Source: Amoebophrya sp. A120 (lineage: Eukaryota; Sar; Dinophyceae; Syndiniales; Amoebophryaceae). From it: a stretch of DNA of 64,000 bases. A model generated the notes under the pieces. It did no database searches and was not told where the DNA came from. It was given only the letters and a program-made list of their open reading frames with translations. A program made the translations under genes and the position numbers. Of this stretch, positions 47,077 to 55,712 are shown piece after piece. Numbering within the stretch: position 1 is the stretch's first letter; each line of letters begins with the position of its first letter. Where the stretch lies: assembly GCA_905178155.1 (NCBI GenBank), contig CAJINV010000002.1, positions 11,596,591-11,660,590 of the forward strand, given 5' to 3'.

Positions 47077-48031
47077 CTTTGGTCCTGGAATCGGTGCACT
47101 TTTCTTCGAAAATTAACTGTCAGAAAAAACTGTCGTGGTCAAGATGAGAAGGGCGCAAAAGCAACTTCACCACTGTCTGCTTTAGTTTTCGAAAGTGATT
47201 GCGTGAAAATGAAATCGTGTGTCAGTATACGAGCGATCGAGATTGATCACGCTTACGACGAAACATCGACTTCGAACCTAAGCATGAGTCCAACCTTTTG
47301 ACAGGACTCTTCGTGTTCTCGACGACGCACCAGACAAAAAGTCGCTGTAAAGATTCATCTCCGATTACTTCTCTCAACCTAAATCACGAATCTTGCTCGG
47401 TCATTGATTGCCCGGCCAGGACATGTACAGGCCAGTCTACGAAGGAAGTACGATGAATCGAAATACAACGAAGTAAACGACTTCGATAAGGAAACAAAAC
47501 GAGCTGCGCGCCCGTCTCGAAGATCTTACCGGCGACCTACGAGATAGATAGGGAACAACGAACTTCACTTTCAAATTCAATGGCTTTATTCTTGAGCCGT
47601 ACATACGAGGCCATATTATTGATATCTTACCACGAATTCCGAGCCTACGCACAGTGAATGTTCGCATACACGAATTTAGCGGTTTTTGTAGTCCCAGAAT
47701 GGATGTGGGATAATCACGTCAGCTCAAAGTACGCACCAAAAATACAATCCGCCTGAAAGCAAACTGCATAGGTGGTTTTGTGCCTGAGCCATGCAACGAG
47801 CCAAAAAGTCGGGGTAGCTAGAGCGTGCCTTTGTCGCTTTGGGTGTAAAACATCTAGGTTCGACTTTCATGGAAAATCCACAAAGGATTTTACATTGTTC
47901 GAAAAATCAACACAGCAATCGATTTCCTCGGGCTCTACTTGTGCTAAGGCTCTACTTGTGCTAAGAAAAGTTCTTCATCAAACACAAACTATCCTAGTTC
48001 TGAGTCTTTCAGTAACACAAGTCGCCGCTCG
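47077..48031. other. Intergenic, 955 bp, with a 17-bp tandem duplication
   Basis: No supported gene. GGCTCTACTTGTGCTAA is repeated twice in tandem at 47931-47964. Otherwise nothing recognisable. Confidence 0.5.
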
Positions 48032-48817
48032 CTATTTCTTCTTGCCCCCTCCCATATAGGCGTTTGCGGATATCGTCGCCTTTGCTGCCCCGCCATTTGC
48101 TTGTGCGGCAGCAGTATAGATTGTAAAAATGTCTGGGTCTGGAAGAGTCATGCTGTTTTTGCATGACACAGAAGGTCTGGCATGGAAGCTCTAGCATCAC
48201 AGGTTTCGAGAACCTTCCGCAATGCCGAATCCGCATGACAAGTCCCCTAATTTGCTGACAAAAAGTGGGAGCTTTTGCTACGTATGCATGAGAGACTTTT
48301 CTGTGTTCTGAAATACGCATTACAAGTTGCATTCTTCCAGACCCAGACACTCTTACATTTGATAAGCAGCTTCTGCTTTCTTTTTCTCGTCCGCCAAACG
48401 CTGCTTTTCCCGCATCGCCTCGGCTATCCTGAGTAAAAACGTACCCACACCAGAGTCAGGATGGGGATTTTGCAACACAAACCTAGGAGTTTTGTGAGTC
48501 ACGCATGACAAGTTGCACTATGCAGTGTAGTGCAGGTTAGCAAGTGCAGCCCGCATCACAGATTCGTCTGCTCATCCTGTTCACAGCATCACAAATTCCA
48601 AAACACGATTGGAAATGGCTCTCATGGGGATGCGCGTTACAAGTGTGGCTGTCTTTGCAAATCTGCATTACAACTCTGGTGTGGGTACGTTTTTACTCAG
48701 GATATCGGCCTGTTTGGCCTTATCATCCTGGGTCAGTTTTTGTCCGCCTCCTGCGTTTTTCTCGGCACGCGCTGCGGCGCGCGCGCGATCCTTTTCTCGC
48801 TGGTTACCGCGTGTCAT
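48032..48817 (-). CDS. SERF / 4F5 family protein
   Basis: Small EDRK-rich factor, a tiny charged disordered protein known in animals to modify amyloid assembly and to bind RNA or nucleolar partners. It is too short and too split to show as one open frame. Exons are 48705-48817, 48365-48419 and 48032-48109, giving 246 nt and 81 residues. It opens with MTRGNQREKDRARAAARAEK, which carries the MTRGNQRE signature that defines the family, and continues KQAEAMREKQRLADEKKKAE to a C-terminus MGGGKKK. The two introns are introners H and G; TSD-precise removal restores the frame at both. The start is the ATG at 48817. Elements make up 530 of the 786 bp of this gene. Identity rests on the N-terminal signature and is strong. 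Confidence 0.9.
48115..48364. mobile_element. Introner G (family 1)
   Basis: 250 bp with a slightly decayed left end (TATAGATTGTAAAAATGTCT) and right end AGACACTCTTACATTTGATA. Duplication AGCAG lies at 48110-48114 and 48365-48369. It is intron 2 of the SERF gene. Confidence 0.9.
48425..48704. mobile_element. Introner H (family 2, opposite orientation to C)
   Basis: 280 bp, TATCCTGAGTAAAAACGTAC ... GTACGTTTTTACTCAGGATA, flanked by TCGGC (48420-48424 and 48705-48709). It is intron 1 of the SERF gene. Its interior is a reverse-complement match to introner C although both host genes are on the minus strand. Confidence 0.93.
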
Positions 48818-49494
48818 TTTTGGGTAATGTCAGGCCGATATGCTATCAAACTGACAGACAGGGCAGAAAGGCTGTACGGCTGCTGGTGTGTTGGAGATTT
48901 CTGTGTGGTCTTCAGGAGAAGTAAATCAAGAAGGGGTTTCGCTTTTCAAATACGATCAGAAAAGAATTCGGTGTTCTCAAAAGTGCTAACACGCTGCTGG
49001 CCCTGGAAATCGTTAGTTCAAGTTGGCTGATGCTTCTCGTCATATGAATACCGACGATACGACGGACGAGCGCCGAAACATTTTTTTGAAAAGCAGGCAT
49101 TTCGAACTTTCCTCGGATCCTTTGCTGAATTTCCTCTTTCTAGTTTCGATCCTTTTGTTTCCTGAGTGAAGTTGTTTCGTGTCAGTAGCACAAGCAAACT
49201 CGCCAGAAAGGTAGTTCTCATTCTCGCACGACGAACACACTAGCCGCTACTCCAATTTCTATGTATTAGTAGAGCTGATGCGTTCTATTGGAGTTATTCA
49301 GTGCTTTTTACGAAAAAACCCTGTCGCTCGTCTTTTTTAGATGTCCATAAAATCGGTCTTGCAGATCGATGTGCCGCAAGTGATCAGTTAGTCAGAATCT
49401 GGTGGAATCGAAAATGAAATAAAGGCCAGAAACCGAGGATCCTCCTATTTATCAAACACGAAGCTCGCGCGTCCGCTTTTTATCTTCGCATTCC
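48818..49494. other. Intergenic, 677 bp
   Basis: Spacer between the SERF start and the Fic stop. Nothing recognisable on either strand. Confidence 0.5.
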
Positions 49495-51297
49495 CTACAC
49501 ACAAACCGCTGGCGCCTCGTTGTCCCGCTGCGTGTATCGGTATCGCAAGGTCGAAAGTAGCGACGAGTAGCAACACTCCTCGATGAATTCCGAGAGCTCC
49601 ACGACATTGCCGTTTTCGCATCTGCTCGTTTCAAGCGCTGCGACGAATCTACCCCGCTTCTCCCCCACTTCAACCAAGGCCGGCAGGGCGGCAGCCAACC
49701 CGGTGCGGCGCAATAAGTGCAGGACCAGGAGACGGCTAAGTCGGCCGTTGCCATCGCGAAACGGATGCAATGTCGTCAAGTGAACAACGCTGAAGGCACA
49801 CACTCGCATGACGCGGTCTTGCTGAGCACGGGGATCGAGCATTGGCTCATTTGTAAGATCGTCCAGAAGCTCGTTAATTGACCGCAAAAGCACATCCATT
49901 CCCTTCTCCACTCGCGCGCCACCGGGCGGAAATCTAGTTTTACCGCAGTGCACACCTACCCCCGGACCGCGCAGCCTTCCAGCGAAACCGTGTTCTCTCC
50001 CCATGATCGTTCGGTGCCAGGTGAGAACATCACTCAGGGTGATTTCTTGACCGGAATCCGCATGGGCGAAAACGAGTTGCAGGACCTTCGCGAACTGCGC
50101 CTTCTTCTGCAGTTGCGTCGCCGCATCGTCAAACTTGATCGCCCCGGCGGAAGTGCCAACGGACCCCAAAAGTGCGTCGAGTCGCGGATCGAGTGCCCGA
50201 ATCTGCTCAAAGTCGTCAAGGTCGACATTGGTCATATCCACAACTCCCTGCGCTGGCAGCAGCGCCGCAAGTTCTTCAAGTGGCGGTAGGATCTTACTCG
50301 GAGAGAGACCACCCCCAAGAATCGAGCCTGTGTGACCGGCGGCCCCGGTCCCAACGCAACAAAAAAGACTATCCGGAGCTTCCTGCTTCATCAGTGTGTC
50401 CAAGTCGAAACCTCCAGCACGTGCAGATCCGTCCAACAGGAAGGGTACAGGCGTATTGCCGGTTGATTTTTTTCCGCATTTCCGCGGGTTGTAAAGAAAA
50501 TACTTTCCGAAACTGATGCAGTCGCTCATGCTGCTGCTGTCGCTGCTCGACGAATCAGCGCCGTCGTCGGCAGCACCGCTGGACGACGAATCGGAGTCGC
50601 TCTGGTCACAAGACGACGAAGAATCGTCGCCACCTTGGTTGCTGTTCATGTTCACATCGGTACTGTCGGATGACGAGTCGGTGTCATCGTCATTATCGCT
50701 GGTTGAAGATGAGTCATCATCATCGTCGTCGTCCCCGTCGCCTGCAGATTTAATGTCCAGGAAGCTGGTGCAGATTGCCACGTGGACGTGACGCCGTTCC
50801 TCTGGTTTAGTTGAAGGGGAAGATGAGTCGGAAGAACTGCTATCGTCATCATCCTCGTCAAACTCCAGGAAGTACATATCTCCCCGATTCCAATAAAAGC
50901 GCACAGGATCGTTGTTGCTCCCGTCGGCACGGACCAGGTTTTCATTCTGCCGGCGCGAAAGCTTTTTCTTCTTGGGAACCAGAAAGATGTTGTAAAACAC
51001 GTGGTTGCTGGTTTTACTGGCGTTGCGGTACGCAGCTTGATTCCGCGGCCGGTACGGATCCCAGATGTTGCTGATTTTCTTCAGGTCACTGGCCTCAATC
51101 TTAAATCGCTCGCCGCTTCGTTTCTTGCAGCAAATCTCCGTCTTACTTTCGGCGCACGCCCACACCTTGGTCATATTAATCTCCGCGCAGCTGGGATTCG
51201 CGTCATTTTTTGTCCCCTTCAGACCACCGGAACGGCGGATCGCCGCCGCTGCGTTAGACGAGTGATACAGCTCGCACTTCGTTCGTTTTGTCGGCAT
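49495..51297 (-). CDS. Fic-domain protein (predicted AMPylase or related transferase)
   Basis: Predicted 600-residue protein from one exon. The start is the ATG at 51297 (MPTKRTKCELYH); six codons further upstream there is only a GTG. The C-terminal third is a Fic domain: an N-terminal helix block (DVLTWHRTIMG), then the catalytic loop HPFRDGNGRLSR with the histidine near residue 511, matching HxFx(D/E)GNGRxxR fully. Fic enzymes transfer AMP or other nucleotide parts to hydroxyl side chains of target proteins. The N-terminal half holds two very acidic Asp/Ser tracts (about residues 150-265) that split what may be a small globular region. I do not see a clear (S/T)xxxE(G/N) inhibitory helix. 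No signal peptide or transmembrane segment, so it is probably nuclear or cytosolic, unlike animal FICD. Transfer from bacteria is possible but not shown. Confidence 0.88.
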   Translation of the reverse strand: MPTKRTKCELYHSSNAAAAIRRSGGLKGTKNDANPSCAEINMTKVWACAESKTEICCKKRSGERFKIEASDLKKISNIWDPYRPRNQAAYRNASKTSNHVFYNIFLVPKKKKLSRRQNENLVRADGSNNDPVRFYWNRGDMYFLEFDEDDDDSSSSDSSSPSTKPEERRHVHVAICTSFLDIKSAGDGDDDDDDDSSSTSDNDDDTDSSSDSTDVNMNSNQGGDDSSSSCDQSDSDSSSSGAADDGADSSSSDSSSMSDCISFGKYFLYNPRKCGKKSTGNTPVPFLLDGSARAGGFDLDTLMKQEAPDSLFCCVGTGAAGHTGSILGGGLSPSKILPPLEELAALLPAQGVVDMTNVDLDDFEQIRALDPRLDALLGSVGTSAGAIKFDDAATQLQKKAQFAKVLQLVFAHADSGQEITLSDVLTWHRTIMGREHGFAGRLRGPGVGVHCGKTRFPPGGARVEKGMDVLLRSINELLDDLTNEPMLDPRAQQDRVMRVCAFSVVHLTTLHPFRDGNGRLSRLLVLHLLRRTGLAAALPALVEVGEKRGRFVAALETSRCENGNVVELSEFIEECCYSSLLSTLRYRYTQRDNEAPAVCV

Positions 51298-52051
51298 CTT
51301 TGGAAATTTGTTCACTTTTTGCTACTCTCTTAAGTGTATCTGCCCAAAAAACGAAAGCAAAACTCGATGTATCAAAAACGTCACATTCGAGAGATAGGAA
51401 TGCGGTACCAATTCTCCTGAATGTCTTACTGTAGCAGACTTGTCAGTTCTTGTCTGTTCCTTGATGCCGTGGCAGAAAAGACATTCTTCGATCACCTTCG
51501 CGTTCAGTTAGCGTCAAAGAATTTCGACCAAATGGCGTGCAAGTCATGATCTATCAATCTAGGTGTAGCCCCCTTAGTCGAGCGATATTGGTTTACCTAT
51601 GACCTTTTTTACAAAACAGCAACACCTTCAACTCTTCGAAGCAACACGTCGTCTCGTGCAGAAGCTCTACTTTGACATATTGTTGTATTTCATTTTTCTT
51701 CTTCTGCCTGGTTCTTTTACTTTTGGTGCAAGCAGTTTTTCTTGTTCCGCTGACAAAGATAAATATCTCCTTCACGCGTTTCCAGGTAGTTCCCTAGTGG
51801 AAGCTACGAGCAAATCTGAGTTAGTTTTTCTTCATACTTGAGTTTGGTTTGAGTTTGAGTTTCAAGACAGATGCCATCTGTTGAGTTGTTAGTTTGGTTT
51901 GAGTTTGGATCGATCCTCGACAAGTAAAAAACAGATAATTGACTGAGACGAGACAACTTTACTTACTCTAACCGAATTGTCCCATGAAAGCTGAGGCTGC
52001 AAACTACAGCCATCGCAGGGGAAAAATCGGGCAGTACTATTATACTTCCCG
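51298..52051. other. Intergenic, 754 bp, with a 17-bp direct repeat
   Basis: No supported gene. AGTTTGGTTTGAGTTTG occurs at 51841 and again at 51891. Confidence 0.5.
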
Positions 52052-55000
52052 TTATTGTTGCGCACACGACTCCTTGTTGATGGAGTCCCGCCTGGTGCCG
52101 CTGGCCTGGACGAAGGACCGCATGTCGGAGTGGCCTTTCAAAACGGACTGACGTTGCGCTTTCTCCCCAGCCTGAGAAACGCGCACCATTTCCAGCTCCC
52201 GCTTTAGCTCGTTGATGATCTGGTCCTTCTTTTCACTTTCCTCTTTCCAGAAATTCATCTGGTTGCTTTTCACACCGTAGTCCTTCACCTCGCGGGAAGC
52301 CTCGCGGAACGACGACTTGAGCGTGTTATTCTCCTTCCGGAGCCGCTCCACTTCGACCTGCTGCCGTTCCCGTAATCTTCTTTCCTGCAGCAGGTCCTGC
52401 TTCGACCCGGTGAGCGCGTTTTCGGAGCTCAGCTGCTGCACGAGCGCCAGCTGCTCGTCCAGCTTTTCCTGGACCTGCACCAGCTCCATTTCCTTCCGTT
52501 TCAGTTCCGTGTTAGCCTCCCGGGCGGTTTCCTCCAGTTTCTCCTGCTTTTCTTCGCTCTTCAGCAGCAACGAACGAAGCTCCTCGACCTGCTTCTTTTG
52601 GGTCTGGAGCATCTGGTGCGTGGACGAGGCCAGGGTGGAATCCTCCTCTCTTGTAATCGTGGTCGCAGATCCCAGCCAGTCTTCGACGTGCTGGCGCTTG
52701 ACCCGGTCCATCTCGCGCTCTAGCTCTTCCACGCGCTTTTTGGCGGCGTCGCGGGCATCCGCCGCTTGCTGTAACTGCTTCTTTAGATTCTCGCGCTCCG
52801 CGGTTACCTTCGTTTTTTTTTTTCGTTTCATGAAATTATTAGAAATGTTCTTGAGCTCGTGTTCGTTGCAAAGTTAGTCTACGCTGTGCGCCTACAACTT
52901 GCTGAAATACTTACTGGAAACCGAGCATCTACTTTCGGAAGCACCATGCTCATTTTGTTTTTTACTTGAGTTGCATTGGCATTCGCTTGGAAGGTAGAAA
53001 AAATTTTGTGCGTACCTGTGTCATCAGTCCGCCCAGCTCTGTGGCATCCCGGTGGATTTGGTCTACATCACCGCATCTTTCCTCAAGTTCGCTATTCCGT
53101 TCTCGCTCTTCTTTCAGCTGCTCCTCGAGCTCTCTCACCGCCTTGGAAAATTGGTCGCGCTCGCGCAGCACCGTGTTCAGTTCAAATCGCGCGTCCTGGT
53201 TGTTCACCCGGGCCTGCGATAGCGCGCCCTCCACCTCTACGAAGCCAGTTTTCAGTTGCTGTGCTTCTTGCAGCCGCTTTTGGTAATTCGTTGTCTCGGC
53301 CTGCGCCTGTTCGACCTGCTTGTGCAACGTCTCCGCCTCGTTTTCGAGCGCCAGCAGCTGCGCCTTGCCCTGGTGAATTTGCGCGGTGAGCTTGTCCCTT
53401 TCTGCTGTTACAGCGAGCACCGCCTGCTCGGATTGTTGCAGTTGTTTCTGTGCCGTTTCGTACTTCGCTACCGCTTCCTCCTTTTCCAAGCGCAGCGAAT
53501 TGCTGTCTTGCTGAAAAGTCTGCTGCAGCTCCTGATTGAGTTTTTCCGCCTGCTTCTTCTCGATCTTCACCGCACTGAACTCTGTTTGCAACTCTTCCAG
53601 CTTTGCGCTTTCTGCGGTGAGGGTACTCTGCAGCGAGCAGATTTCCTGGTTGCGCCGTTGCACCTCGGTGAGTGCGTCGTCGCGAGTTTTCTTCAGCTGC
53701 GAAAGCTGGGTCTCCAGGTCCGTCAACTGCAGCTCTAAGTGTTCCCGCTCGTCGAACAGCTTCTTCTTTTCCTCGGCGTCTCGTTCCCATTTCTGTTTCT
53801 GCATACGGAAGTCCGCGAGCTCATTGTCTTTCTTGTCGGTTTCCTCCAGGAGCTTCTCCGCCTCGCCTACGACCTCCATGTTCTCCTTGGCCCTGTTCTC
53901 CAGCTCAACTTTCGTGTTATTCAGCTCCTCCGTTAGTCTCGCCACTTCCGTGGTGTTCTCGTCGATCTTCTCGTACGCTTTGGCGAGCTCCGCCGTGTTT
54001 TTCGCAACCTGCTGCTGCAACTGCTCGACCATCCGAACCTGGCTCTCCATGGCGTCACTCTCCGTCTTCTGCTCCTGCAGGTCTAAGAGCTGCTGCTGCA
54101 ATCTCGTGATCTCTTCCTTATTGGTTTGTCCCAACGCCTGACTGCGTCTTTCCAGCTGAGTTTTCGCAATTTCCAGTTTCGCCAATTCGTCCCTTTTCTC
54201 GCGGACTTCAAACGTTAGTTGCCGCTCCTTCTCTTCAAATCGGTCGCGCAGCTGCTGCGTCTCGGCGGCGGCCGCGCGCGCGACCCCGATCTCGCGCTCC
54301 AGTTCCTCCGCTCGGGCCTGCGCCGCGCGCCCGTCCGCTATTTGGCTCTGGTAGCAACTCAGCTGGGCCTGCAACGCCGCTTTCTCCTCCCGCACGGCGG
54401 TCAGCTCTCGCTGTCGCTTCTCATTCTCCTCGCGAACGGAATTAGTTTTCGCTTCGTTATTCTCTCCGCTAGCGGCCAACTGCTGGCGCAAAGAATCGAG
54501 TTCTGCCGTCAATTGGACAATCTTTTCCGCCTGCTCTTTGATCTCAGCATCGTACTCGGCCGACACGGTCTCCACATTCTTCATCATTTCCTCTAGTTCG
54601 GCACTCTTTTCGTTTTTCACGGCTTCGATTTCTTGTTCCATGTGCGTGATTTCGCTCGTCTTTTTGTTCAGCTCCGTGTTCTTCTGCGAAACTTCCTCTA
54701 CGAGCTCGTTCCGCTCGTCCTGGAGTGCTTCCACCTGCTGCGCGAGCTGCTTTTCCCGTTCCTTCTGAGACAGGTCCTCTGTCACAAGTTTCTGGTGGAC
54801 CTGTTTCTCCGAATGTCGCAGCTTCTGCTCCAGGTCCTGCTTCTCCTCGAGCAAGACCGCTTTTTGCGCACAGGCATCGTTTATTTCGTTCTCCAGCTTC
54901 TGGGCCCGGTCTGTGTCGGCCGCCAGCAGCTCCTGCTCGCTGGCCTCCAGCTCGGCAATGCGTATTTCGAGTCGCGCGACTTTCACGCTCCAGTCGTGTT

Positions 55001-55475
55001 CCATTTGTTTCTCCGCCTGCGCTAAGCGCGTGGCGAATTCGGCCTCCCGCTTCGCGTTTTCCTGGTTGAGAACCTGTTCCTGTTGGGCAAGCACCTGGTT
55101 CTCGAACTCTTCACGACTCTGCAGCTCGGCTGCGAGCTCCCCACTGGTCCTCTTCGGTGTGTTGAAAACTTTATTTGCTGTGGAGGAACTCGAGCCGCCG
55201 ATCTGCAGCAGTCCTCCAAAAGCAGTCTTCACCCCGTTTGGGTGCTGCACCACGGGTTCGCCCACCAGAGATTTGCGGCTGGAGCTTGACGCCGACCCAG
55301 CTTTGTGGTTATTTTCCTGGTTCACAAGTTGCACTCTGTTGCCAAACCTGGGACTCGCCGGAGAAGTCAGCTTCAAGTGCTTTCGCGGACCTGGGCGCGG
55401 CTCATCCGAATCGGTGCGTTGCCTCTTTCGAGCCTTTTCCTTTTCCAGCTCCTCCTCTACAGAACGAGCCCGCAT
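52052..55475 (-). CDS. Long coiled-coil protein
   Basis: Predicted 1071-residue protein, exons 53016-55475 and 52052-52807 (3216 nt). The start is the ATG at 55475 (MRARSVEEELEKEKARKRQR). Residues 1-130 are basic and Ser-rich, with possible nuclear-localisation clusters (KARKRQR, GPRKHLK) and a TPKR motif. From there almost to the end the sequence is a nearly unbroken heptad-repeat coiled coil rich in Glu, Gln, Lys and Leu. The single intron (52808-53014) has donor CAG|GTACGC and the weak, purine-preceded acceptor ACGAAG. It lies directly downstream of the kinesin gene on the same strand, 237 bp away. Candidates are a golgin, nuclear-pore basket, centrosomal or kinetochore scaffold; sequence alone does not decide. 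Length and structure are secure. Confidence 0.78.
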
Positions 55476-55712
55476 GCGCTCGGTAGCGTTCGATTGCTTT
55501 GCAACTGCGGAAAATTTTTTTATTCCGAGAAAATAAAGACCTGCAAATGCGATTCAAACTCCTCTCTTTTACTGCGCCGCTTTTCGACCACATCAACGAA
55601 ACGCTGTGCGACAACAAGAATGAAAGTGAAACACTAAAACAAACACTTCTGACAGACAAAAAAATAAAATAAACGGAGTCACGGAAACGGAAACGCTGTC
55701 AGACAAAACTCA

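Noticed and set aside
48009-48350. Open frames inside introners starting MSGSGRM
   Set aside because: They are read from the inverted-repeat ends (the CTGGGTCTGG motif), recur by repeat identity and are not genes.
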